DNA of 33,005 bases, taken from contig CAMCNQ010000003.1 of NCBI GenBank assembly GCA_945875955.1, positions 1 through 33,005 of the forward strand, given 5' to 3'. The notes beneath the pieces were generated by a model, which was not told where the DNA came from, did no database searches, and worked only from the letters and a program-made list of their open reading frames with translations. Origin of the DNA: Limnohabitans sp. Rim8 (GTDB lineage Bacteria; Pseudomonadota; Gammaproteobacteria; Burkholderiales; Burkholderiaceae_C). Position numbers and translations under genes: made by a program. Below, piece after piece: positions 24,527-31,871 of this stretch. The stretch's first letter is position 1. Every line of letters starts with the position of its first letter.

Positions 24527-25506
24527 AAGCCATCGTTTCCAAACTGAGAATTTCCCTTTTTCCGATGCACCAGCCACCGGTCTGCAAAGTGTTTCAGCAC
24601 GATGGTGTTGTTGCGCGACAGGTGATCGCCGTTGCCCCGATTGATACGCCCGAGCGCAGAGGCTTTGTGCAGGGCAAAGCTGCCCTTGACTGGAAAGCCC
24701 GCTCGCCGAGTTGGAATGACGAACTTGGGCACAAGGCACTGGGCGCCCATCCAGACATCGTCGACAAAAAAGGCCGCTGTGGGGGCGTCACCATAGTCCA
24801 CCAAACGGGCAAGGTCAAAAAATTCGGGCTTGATCCAGTAGCCTGACATGCCTTGAAGAATATCCATCCGCCGCGGCTCACGCAGGCGCACCCCATGCAC
24901 TGGCGCCGGGGCCCTCATCAACAAATTGCTCAGTATCGTCGTCGGACGGTCGATCAAATCAGCAGGGGCATTCCATCCGGTCATGCTGAGCGCGCAACCA
25001 GGCAGCTCTTGTGCGGCGGCCACCAAATCGGCGACAAAATTGGGGGGATAGATCCGGTCATCGTCCACCACCAAAATGTCCTGAGACCCAGGCAGTGACA
25101 AGACGGCGGGTATGAATTTTGTTGCGGGGCCCCAATCGCGGTCGCATTCCATGATGCGTATCGACTTCAAGCCTTTCAAGCCAGGCGCAAGCGCATAGGC
25201 TCTTTTTTCCCGTTGCGAATACGACGGCAGGTAGAGGTGAATCTCTTTCGCCGGACACGTCTGTAGCAACAGGCTTTTGAGCGTTGGCTCCATCAAGTGC
25301 AAACGACTCGGGATGCTGGTCAAACTGATGATGACCTCGCTCTTGGGCGAACAAGCGGCATGCTTTTCATCCAAGTCCGACAATTTCATGCGGTGAAGGC
25401 GGTACTCGTGCCATGCATCCAGCAGCAGCCGCTCGCCCTCCATGAAGCCCATGACTCTCACAAGGATGACCAGCAACAGCAAGAGGCAAAAGGCAATCGC
25501 CATCAT
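24523..25506 (-). CDS. Membrane-anchored GT-A glycosyltransferase
   Basis: A 327-residue protein with an N-terminal membrane anchor (AIAFCLLLLLVILVRVMGF) and a GT-A-type domain. VIISLTSIPSRLHLMEPTLKSLLLQ opens the fold; DILVVDDDRIYPPNF gives the D-x-D metal site. ALSMTGWNAP and FFVDDVWMGAQCLV are further acidic segments, the last possibly the catalytic base. It may act on a lipid at the membrane. The acceptor is unknown. The ATG abuts the CdsA-like stop without a gap. It is the last gene of the minus-strand sphingolipid operon. Confidence 0.77.
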   Translation of the reverse strand: MMAIAFCLLLLLVILVRVMGFMEGERLLLDAWHEYRLHRMKLSDLDEKHAACSPKSEVIISLTSIPSRLHLMEPTLKSLLLQTCPAKEIHLYLPSYSQREKRAYALAPGLKGLKSIRIMECDRDWGPATKFIPAVLSLPGSQDILVVDDDRIYPPNFVADLVAAAQELPGCALSMTGWNAPADLIDRPTTILSNLLMRAPAPVHGVRLREPRRMDILQGMSGYWIKPEFFDLARLVDYGDAPTAAFFVDDVWMGAQCLVPKFVIPTRRAGFPVKGSFALHKASALGRINRGNGDHLSRNNTIVLKHFADRWLVHRKKGNSQFGNDGF

Positions 25507-26373
25507 TTAAAAAACCACCCAAATGGCCAGTGGAATGGCCGCAAACAGGGTCGAGTCGTAGATGTCGACCAAGCCCCCGTGAAGAACACTGACTGCGGGG
25601 AAATCCTTGACGCCAGCAACCCGCTTCAAGCGCGAGGTGAACATGTCGCCCAGCACACCGCAGCTCACCAGCAAGGCTGCCAAAACGGCAGCCTGGTCGG
25701 CCGGCAGATCGAACAACCAGCCAGCCAAGCACCACGCGAAAGTGCCCGACAGCACCACCCCGGCCAATGCCCCTTCCATGGTTTTGTGGGGCGACAAACG
25801 CGGCAGCACTGGGCGACGACCGAATATCCGACCAAACAGGAAAGCCATCGAGTCGTTCATCTCAACGGTGGCATAAAGCAAAAAAACCCAGTAAGCGCCC
25901 TCATGGCGCATCACCAAGGCGGCCAAGCCAGCAACGGCCAGAAGTGGAAAAAGAACGGCAGCCGCAAGTGCCAGGGCGCCTGCTGGTCGCCGTTGCAGGC
26001 TGACAAAGTAGACGGGCAAAGCCAGTGACAACAATGCGAACAAGACCATGGACTGTTGAGTCGCGCCTAGCCAGATCCCAAACATGACACACAAGACCAC
26101 GCCGATTTGACCCCGATTGGAAAATGGCAGACCAAAAACCAAGGCAATCTCGTTGATGCAACGCCAGCCCAAAATGAAAATCGCCAAGACAAACAGCGCC
26201 GGATGCAAGAGCGCGGGGACCAGAAACATGCCAACGATCAATGCCGTACTCCGGAAGTATCGCCAAAGTTCCTGCGACAGCCCTTGCTTGCGTGAGCCAA
26301 AGCAATGGATGACCAAGGCGCTCACAACAAAAACACCCACCACGGGAATCAACAGAAACCAAGTCGCGATCAC
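25507..26373 (-). CDS. CdsA-like phosphatidate cytidylyltransferase family protein
   Basis: A 288-residue polytopic membrane protein. The CdsA signature is present near the C-terminus: SRLKRVAGVKDFP and VLHGGLVDIYDSTLFA (family S-x-L-K-R-x4-K-D and H-G-G-x-x-D-R-x-D). The Arg of D-R-x-D is replaced (D-I-Y-D), and the GDMFTSRLKR stretch is clear. SPHKTMEGALAG also fits. CdsA converts phosphatidate and CTP to CDP-diacylglycerol. A paralogue placed here could make a CDP-activated lipid for head-group transfer to inositol phosphate. Start is GTG 26373, overlapping the KDSR stop (GTGA). Substrate specificity is inferred. Confidence 0.82.
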   Translation of the reverse strand: MIATWFLLIPVVGVFVVSALVIHCFGSRKQGLSQELWRYFRSTALIVGMFLVPALLHPALFVLAIFILGWRCINEIALVFGLPFSNRGQIGVVLCVMFGIWLGATQQSMVLFALLSLALPVYFVSLQRRPAGALALAAAVLFPLLAVAGLAALVMRHEGAYWVFLLYATVEMNDSMAFLFGRIFGRRPVLPRLSPHKTMEGALAGVVLSGTFAWCLAGWLFDLPADQAAVLAALLVSCGVLGDMFTSRLKRVAGVKDFPAVSVLHGGLVDIYDSTLFAAIPLAIWVVF

Positions 26374-27176
26374 AGCGGTCGACCATGCGCCGCCTTCGCC
26401 ACCACATGGTCGAAGTAGCGATGCAAGAGTGGGGCGATCAGGCTGCCCCAGCGCGCCAAAAGACCCATTTCAAGGCCCGGTGTGATGCTGAAACTGCCCC
26501 TTTTCACGCCATCCAAAATCGCCTTGGCGACCGCATCGGCCGTCATCACCCGGGCCTTGCCGGCAATGGCAAAGGTTTCTGCAGGCTTGGTGCGGTTCTC
26601 AGCCTTCAGTTGTGGCGTGTCGGTATCTGGGGGAAACACCACCGAGACACGCACGCCTTCTCGGCTCAACTCATTGCGCAAGACTTCACCCAATCCCCGC
26701 ACGGCGAATTTGCTGGGTGCATAGGCCGCATAACCAAAAACCCCGGTCAAGCCCGCCCCTGAAGAAACCAGAACAACATGCCCTGAGCCACGCGCGCGCT
26801 GTGCGGGCAGAACTGCGCGCAGAACATGCAGGGTCCCAAAGTAATTGACGGCCATGGCCTCTTCAAAATCAGTCGAGGCGAGTTCCTCAAAATAGCCAGG
26901 TCGAGCCAGACCTGCACTGGTCATCACAAGATCAGGCACACCTTCAGCATCCATCAAGGCTTTGACGGCAAGCGCTGTTGCGACACCATTTCTGACATCG
27001 ACCGCTTGCCAGCTCACAGACAAAGCCCCGGCTGCACGCAAAGTTTCAGCCGCTGCCACCAAGCGCTCGGTCCCGCGCGCCATAAGGCTCAAGCGCCAGC
27101 CCTGCTGAGCCAGTTGTCGCGCCACAGCCAAGCCAATGCCGCTGCTGGCACCGCTGATCAATGCATGGCGAGTCAT
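26370..27176 (-). CDS. 3-ketodihydrosphingosine reductase-like SDR
   Basis: A 268-residue short-chain dehydrogenase. NADPH site GASSGIG (9-15) and the catalytic S-Y-K (SS around 139, Y152, K156 in YAAYAPSKFAVRG) are intact. The stretch VVFPPDTDTPQLKAENRTKP closely follows the YPPDTDTPGFxEENRTKP motif that marks eukaryotic 3-ketodihydrosphingosine reductase (KDSR/TSC10). That enzyme reduces 3-ketosphinganine to sphinganine, the step directly after SPT. The ATG overlaps the SPT stop (ATGA), so the two are co-translated. The SDR core NNAG is here TSAG, a minor deviation. This is the strongest single clue that the locus makes sphingolipids. Confidence 0.88.
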   Translation of the reverse strand: MTRHALISGASSGIGLAVARQLAQQGWRLSLMARGTERLVAAAETLRAAGALSVSWQAVDVRNGVATALAVKALMDAEGVPDLVMTSAGLARPGYFEELASTDFEEAMAVNYFGTLHVLRAVLPAQRARGSGHVVLVSSGAGLTGVFGYAAYAPSKFAVRGLGEVLRNELSREGVRVSVVFPPDTDTPQLKAENRTKPAETFAIAGKARVMTADAVAKAILDGVKRGSFSITPGLEMGLLARWGSLIAPLLHRYFDHVVAKAAHGRPL

Positions 27177-28390
27177 CCCATGGCATTCCTGGCCATCAAC
27201 AAGCCCGCAAGCTTGCCTGCTGCCATTTCAAGTTGAGCCATCGTGTGATCGGCGCTGATGAAAAACCGCAGCAAGGCACCGTTGATCGGAACCGCGGGAT
27301 AGATCACAGGCTGGACATGGACCCCCAGTTGAAGCAATTCATGGGAAATGCGCATGCACTCATACTGGTCGCCAATGACAATGGAGACGATCGGTGTGAT
27401 CCCTTGGGTGTCCACCGCCAAGCCGGCCTCATGAACGCAACGTCGAAAAGCCATGCTGTTTTCCTGCAAGCGCTTGACGCGCTGCGGCTCACGCTTCAAA
27501 ACCCGCAATGCGGCCAATGCCGCCGCCGCATCTGCTGGCGGCAGCCCCACACTGAAAATGAAACCAGGCGCAAGAAAGCGCAAATAGCGAATCAGGCTCG
27601 CATCACCGGCGATGAAGCCGCCGCAACTCGCCAGGCTCTTGCTCAGCGTGCCCATCTGTATGTCCATGCCACCAGGCGGCAGGCCAGAAAACTCACCGAT
27701 GCCACGGCCCGTTGCCCCCAGCACCCCAATAGAATGCGCCTCATCCACCATCAGGTCCACATCGTGACGGCGGCATGTGGCAAGCAATCGCTCGTAGTCT
27801 GGCAAATCGCCATGCATGCTGTAGAGACCTTCCGTCACCACCAGTACACGGCCAAAATCACCGCGTCGCTCGCTGAGCAAACCATCAAGCGCGGCAACAT
27901 CATTGTGTGGAAATGCCACGCGTTCGGATTTTGAAAGTTGGATGCCACTCATCAGGCTGTTGTGAGACAACTCGTCGTAGACGATCAGGTCGCGCTGCCC
28001 ATACAGATGGGCAATGGTCGTGACGTTGGTGTTGTAGCCACCCACGAACACCAGGCAATCCTCGGCCCCCAAGAACTGGGCAATCTCTTGTTCGAGTTCG
28101 CGATGCAGCGGAATTTCACCCGACACAATTCGGCTGGCAGAAACAGAGGTGCCGTACAAATCAATGGCCGCCTTTGCTGCAGATGACACCTCGTGATGAC
28201 CGCTCAAACCCAGATAGTTGTAACTGGAGAAATTGACCAGTGGCCCTTCACCCAGGTCAATTGAAGCCCCGTTAATCCCAAGGTGCGGTTGAAAAAACGG
28301 GATACGGTCTGCAAGACCCATCTGCGTTGCAATTCGTCGCTCTAATTTGCGTACGCCAGGAACAGAAGAAAAGCGAGAAGTGCGGGTCAT
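27173..28390 (-). CDS. spt: Serine palmitoyltransferase-like alpha-oxoamine synthase
   Basis: A 405-residue PLP enzyme of the alpha-oxoamine synthase family. Motifs: VNFSSYNYLGLSGH, GTSVSASRIVSGE, DELSHNSLMSG (ring-stacking His 143), VDEAHSIGVLGATGRG (Asp 216, His 219), and the PLP lysine K251 in MGTLSKSLASCGGFIAG. The family includes BioF, Kbl, HemA and SPT. The GTLSKSLASCGG stretch and the KDSR neighbour favour SPT, which condenses serine with an acyl thioester to 3-ketosphinganine. BioF is disfavoured because no biotin gene is near. The first Met gives the usual length. It overlaps both neighbours by four bases. Confidence 0.87.
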   Translation of the reverse strand: MTRTSRFSSVPGVRKLERRIATQMGLADRIPFFQPHLGINGASIDLGEGPLVNFSSYNYLGLSGHHEVSSAAKAAIDLYGTSVSASRIVSGEIPLHRELEQEIAQFLGAEDCLVFVGGYNTNVTTIAHLYGQRDLIVYDELSHNSLMSGIQLSKSERVAFPHNDVAALDGLLSERRGDFGRVLVVTEGLYSMHGDLPDYERLLATCRRHDVDLMVDEAHSIGVLGATGRGIGEFSGLPPGGMDIQMGTLSKSLASCGGFIAGDASLIRYLRFLAPGFIFSVGLPPADAAAALAALRVLKREPQRVKRLQENSMAFRRCVHEAGLAVDTQGITPIVSIVIGDQYECMRISHELLQLGVHVQPVIYPAVPINGALLRFFISADHTMAQLEMAAGKLAGLLMARNAMG

Positions 28391-29844
28391 TGGATGGTTG
28401 GCAAATTTGCGTAAATACGGACCAATTTGGCTGGCACAAGCTCCTCATCCATCGCGGTGGGCGATGCCAAGTGAAGATCGACCAAAGCCAAAGCGTGGGA
28501 AAGTTCAAGGTCAATCAAATGTTGAGCGGCCGAACTCCATCGCTCTGCTTGATCCAGCAACACACCTGCAGGATCAAAACCACTTTCAAGAGCCAATCGG
28601 GCCTGTCCAAGATGCGCATGCAAGCGCCCGACCAGTTCTTGCATTCTGAAGATCGCCGGGGAGATGTCCTGAAAACGGCGGGCCGAAATGCGCACCTCCA
28701 TTTCGATTCGCTGCGCCAATTCATCCTTGCGCAACTCAGCCAGACCGATCAAGGCTTCAGCCTGTTCTTGAGCGCCCATCTCGCGCCTGCCGCCCAGCGG
28801 TTTGACCCAACTGACCAACAGACGGTCCTGTGCCAGTTGGAGTGACAATGCAGAATCGGCCTCGCGCAAAATCGCCTTGGATTGCTGTCGTGCAGCTTGA
28901 ATTCGCGATGCCTCAGCCTGCAAATCAACCCGCCTCTCAAGCGCGGTTGACAAAAGCTGTTGCAAAGCCACATTGCTGATGCCGGCAATGGGCATGGGAA
29001 AGGGCGTCAAAAGTTCACCGATGCGATCAGGATCTATGCCAAGCAACAGGGCCAGTTCTAGTTGTGCGGCATGCCGCGTTGACTGCGTTTGTTCCAGAAC
29101 AAACCGAGCCTGGTTCGCACGCCCCACGGCAAGGTCAACATTTCGTCCTGAAAGGGTGCCTGCTTTGCCAAGGCGCATGGCCCGCCCTGCGAACTCGTCA
29201 GCGATCGCATTGAGTTCAGTGCAGACCGCTTGTTTTTTTTGTGCGGCCAAAAGGGCCCAGGACAATTTAAACAGGCGGGCCAGATGAAGCTGCCGTTGAC
29301 GCTCAACACTGGCTTGGCTTGCATCAAAATTGGCGCGCGCCGCATCAAGACGCAGTCGCTCAGGTGGCGCGCCCCAGGCGCTTCCGAGTGGCACCTCGAC
29401 CTCAAGGGTTGGCTGTGTACGCATGGCCTGTTGGTTCAACTGCAATGAACTCGCACCACCCATCACCTGCATGCCAGGCCGCACACGAATGCCGTTCTCA
29501 AAGAGTTTTCCAACGCTGGTGTGGGTGGCGCTGATGGTTTTGTAATCTGTTCCAGTGGTCAAGAAATCACCGAATGCCACGGGAACAGGCAGACGTCGGT
29601 AACCCGTTCCAGACCGCAAAGACCAATCAAAAAGTCCTTCTGCCGCGTGCACAAGCCCTTTGGCATTCATCGTCTCAAACGTGGCCTGCTTGGAACCCAC
29701 AGAAGACTTACCGTTCAATCCAATTTCAAGGATTTGCTCAAGCGTCATGCCCGTTTGGGCAAAGAGCGCATTGGCATGGGTGAAAAGCGCGGCGGCCAGC
29801 AAACTGCACTTCAGAGCAAGAAAGCCACGTCCGGTTAAATTCAT
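28387..29844 (-). CDS. TolC-family outer-membrane efflux protein
   Basis: A 485-residue outer-membrane-factor protein with a signal peptide (MNLTGRGFLALKCSLLAAALFTHANALFAQ-like, cleavage after about residue 30). Two long alpha-helical halves follow, rich in Ala/Gln/Glu and Leu heptads, including LERRVDLQAEASRIQAARQQS and AQRIEMEVRISARRFQDI. TolC proteins trimerise into a channel through the outer membrane and need a periplasmic adaptor, which is not seen here. It is first in the minus-strand operon, 4 bases overlapping SPT. ATG 29844 is preferred over TTG 29862, though neither has a good ribosome site. It may export the lipid or an unrelated compound. Confidence 0.78.
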   Translation of the reverse strand: MNLTGRGFLALKCSLLAAALFTHANALFAQTGMTLEQILEIGLNGKSSVGSKQATFETMNAKGLVHAAEGLFDWSLRSGTGYRRLPVPVAFGDFLTTGTDYKTISATHTSVGKLFENGIRVRPGMQVMGGASSLQLNQQAMRTQPTLEVEVPLGSAWGAPPERLRLDAARANFDASQASVERQRQLHLARLFKLSWALLAAQKKQAVCTELNAIADEFAGRAMRLGKAGTLSGRNVDLAVGRANQARFVLEQTQSTRHAAQLELALLLGIDPDRIGELLTPFPMPIAGISNVALQQLLSTALERRVDLQAEASRIQAARQQSKAILREADSALSLQLAQDRLLVSWVKPLGGRREMGAQEQAEALIGLAELRKDELAQRIEMEVRISARRFQDISPAIFRMQELVGRLHAHLGQARLALESGFDPAGVLLDQAERWSSAAQHLIDLELSHALALVDLHLASPTAMDEELVPAKLVRIYANLPTIQ

Positions 29845-29862
29845 CCTGTGGTCGCCTGGCAA

Positions 29863-30489
29863 TCAAACACATTAATTAAAAAATAAACCGGAAATACCAG
29901 TTCAAATCGGCGGCTTTTTATCCAGCCTGTTGGCAATTCATTGTATCTGAGCAGCAGGCCCATGAGGGCGAGCTCTGGAAAACGGCTTCGCCCATATTCT
30001 TCAATCAGTTCCAAAAAAACAAATACAAATAATAATACTTTATGAACTTTAATAAATTAATTCAATCACCAATTATTTAAAATAAACGGCTGCTGTGCCC
30101 ACTCAAAACCCATAATGCACTGGATCTGGCGACGTTTGACTCGGTAGGCTCACCCATCACCGGCGGCTGCGTTTGCTGGGGCATGTTTCAACCTAAACCC
30201 GGCCGTTGGCCGCTTGCTTGCGCTTGAAACACTTGATGAACCAAACACTTGCGCCCACGACGGTCTTCACCTCATGGGTCAAGCGCTGCACGGCAGCAGG
30301 TCTGCCGCTTCAGGCCTCTGGCGTTGTTGCTCGCACCCCCCGGACAGGCAGTCCCGGGGGCAGTCGCGCCTGGCCAGAGACCTGATTCGTCAGCCCCTCG
30401 GCCGTGCCCAACTGCCGGATTGAGGTTCAAATGCAAACGCTGAAAAAAACGCCCCGCAATTGGACATGCAGAACGCGGCAAAGGGCTGA
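29863..30489. other. Divergent region between tolC-like gene and ino1 with A/T-rich core
   Basis: Between the tolC-like start and the next ORF, positions about 30010-30090 are strikingly A/T-rich for this genome (for example AATAATAATACTTTATG), as in promoter or xenogeneic-silencing regions. Positions 30150-30480 are GC-rich and give only weak reading frames on either strand. One minus-strand frame ends HEVKTVVGASVWFIKCFKR and could be an old gene tail, but I do not recognise it. No tRNA, insertion sequence or attachment site was seen. Confidence 0.5.
30336..30360. repeat. GC-rich imperfect hairpin
   Basis: CCCCCCGGAC-AGGCA-GTCCCGGGGG pairs over nine of ten positions. No T-tract follows on either side, so it is not a typical intrinsic terminator. 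Its role is unknown. Confidence 0.5.
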
Positions 30490-30672
30490 ATGAAAACCAA
30501 GCAGCCTGTACGTTTACTTGTTTTTTATTCGCATTTCCAGCCCAATTGGCTGGAAGAAAAACGGGTCAGTGGCGCAGCCGTTGTGAACCGCGCCATCAAA
30601 TGGTTGAGCGCCGTCATGGACACGAGCCAAGTCAGTCCATTGGGTGTGGAACACTATAATGGCCACCCCTGA
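30490..30672 (+). CDS. Small ORF of unknown function ahead of ino1
   Basis: A 60-residue frame starting MKTKQPVRLLVFYSHFQPNW with an AAAGGG motif about six bases before the ATG. The beginning resembles the N-terminal strand of many glycosyltransferases (KxxxxxYSHFxP), and SGAAVVNRAIKWLS follows, so it may be a cut-off glycosyltransferase start rather than a functional small protein. I recognise no family. Its last codons overlap the predicted -10 box of ino1. Confidence 0.35.
   Translation: MKTKQPVRLLVFYSHFQPNWLEEKRVSGAAVVNRAIKWLSAVMDTSQVSPLGVEHYNGHP
30655..30660 (+). promoter_or_regulatory. Predicted -10 box of ino1
   Basis: A perfect TATAAT lies 75 bases before the ino1 ATG. The position 17 bases upstream (TCAGTC) is a poor -35, suggesting activator dependence or chance. 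The palindrome at 30693-30713 would fall in the 5' leader. Confidence 0.4.
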
Positions 30673-30692
30673 TGAATATCATTGGGTGATCA

Positions 30693-30713
30693 TTGTGCGA
30701 CCTTGTCGCACAA
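30693..30713. promoter_or_regulatory. Perfect 21-bp palindrome ahead of ino1
   Basis: Arms TTGTGCGAC and GTCGCACAA are separated by CTT, ending 21 bases before the ino1 ATG and starting 33 bases after TATAAT. On DNA it would suit a dimeric repressor; as RNA it forms a 9-bp hairpin that could affect ribosome loading. No copy was noticed elsewhere in the window. The sequence is certain; the role is inferred. Confidence 0.7.
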
Positions 30714-30734
30714 GCCTCGCTGGAAACAACCAAC

Positions 30735-31871
30735 ATGCCAAAAATCGCCATCGCCGGACTGGGCAATTGCGCAAGCTCCCTTTTGCAAGCATTGGGGGCA
30801 TCTGCCAAGGACCGTCTTTCTGGTTTGATGCGAGAACGCATAGGACCATGGTCATGCGGTGATATTGAAGTGGTTGCAGCCTTTGACATTGACAGGCGCA
30901 AAGTCGGACTGGCGATTGGGCAGGCCGCGTTTTCCGCCCCCAATTGCACCCAGGTCTTTGAGCCTGATCTCTCCCAGTTTTCGACAAGCGTGATGATGGG
31001 CCCTGTACTTGACGGGGCAGCTTCTCACATGAAAGAGTATCCCGAGGAAATCACGTTCGCCGTGGCCGACCTGTCGCCGGTTGATGTGGCCGAAGAACTG
31101 AGGCGTTCCGGTGCTGAAATACTGGTCTGCTATTTGCCTGTTGGCTCCGAACAGGCCGTTCGCCATTACGCCCAAGCCTGCCTCGATTCAGGGGTGGCCC
31201 TGATCAATTGCGTGCCCGTCTTCATCGCCTCAGACCCCGAGTGGTCAGCCCGCTTTGCTTTGGCTGGTTTGCCCATCATCGGGGATGACATCAAAAGTCA
31301 GTTGGGGGCAACGGTGCTCCATCGAACCCTTCTCAGGCTGTTTGAGATGCGCGGAATTCGCATTGACCGGACTTACCAGCTCAACACGGGGGGCAACACC
31401 GACTTTTTAAACATGCTGGCCAGGGACCGTCTCGCATCCAAAAAGAAGTCAAAGACCGGGGCTGTTCAATCGTCGCTGGCCACCGCATTGCCGAATGAAA
31501 ATGTTCACATCGGACCTTCTGACTTTGTCCCTTGGCAAAAAGACAACAAAGTGTGCTTTCTTCGAATCGAAGGTCGCGGCCTTGGGGACGCCCCCATTGA
31601 ACTCGAACTTCGCTTGTCGGTTCAGGATTCACCAAACAGCGCGGGGGTCGTGCTCGATGCGATTCGCTGCATGAAATTAGCACTCGATCATGGCATCGGT
31701 GGCGCACTGACAGCCCCCTGTGCCAATTTCATGAAATCGCCACCCCAACAATTCAGCGATGAAGACGCGCACAGGCTTTGTGACGAATTTATTGACAGCT
31801 TGCACCAAGACCAAACCAGCAGCCACACAGGCCCTGTGCCCGCAGCGTCTTTTGATCAGGATTCCCAGTAA
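30735..31871 (+). CDS. ino1: myo-Inositol-1-phosphate synthase
   Basis: A 378-residue NAD-dependent enzyme converting glucose 6-phosphate to inositol 3-phosphate, of the compact actinobacterial/archaeal type. Signature segments: IAIAGLGNCASSLLQAL, ILVCYLPVGSEQAV, NCVPVFIASDPEW, IIGDDIKSQLGATVLHR, TYQLNTGGNTDFLNML, and NVHIGPSDFVPW and DSPNSAGVVLDAIRCMK. Catalytic lysines (for example in DDIKSQLG) are kept. ATG 30735 with GGAAA upstream replaces the track's 30693 start. The enzyme is uncommon in betaproteobacteria and is the committed step to inositol lipids. It converges with the LicD-like gene, overlapping by 16 bases. Confidence 0.94.
   Translation: MPKIAIAGLGNCASSLLQALGASAKDRLSGLMRERIGPWSCGDIEVVAAFDIDRRKVGLAIGQAAFSAPNCTQVFEPDLSQFSTSVMMGPVLDGAASHMKEYPEEITFAVADLSPVDVAEELRRSGAEILVCYLPVGSEQAVRHYAQACLDSGVALINCVPVFIASDPEWSARFALAGLPIIGDDIKSQLGATVLHRTLLRLFEMRGIRIDRTYQLNTGGNTDFLNMLARDRLASKKKSKTGAVQSSLATALPNENVHIGPSDFVPWQKDNKVCFLRIEGRGLGDAPIELELRLSVQDSPNSAGVVLDAIRCMKLALDHGIGGALTAPCANFMKSPPQQFSDEDAHRLCDEFIDSLHQDQTSSHTGPVPAASFDQDSQ

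Noticed and set aside
27173-28390. BioF or Kbl instead of serine palmitoyltransferase
   Set aside because: The fold is shared, but the coupled KDSR-like gene and absence of biotin or threonine genes favour SPT.
30272-30481. A 69-residue minus-strand ORF in the tolC-ino1 gap
   Set aside because: No family likeness, it spans a GC hairpin and no ribosome site or neighbour supports it.
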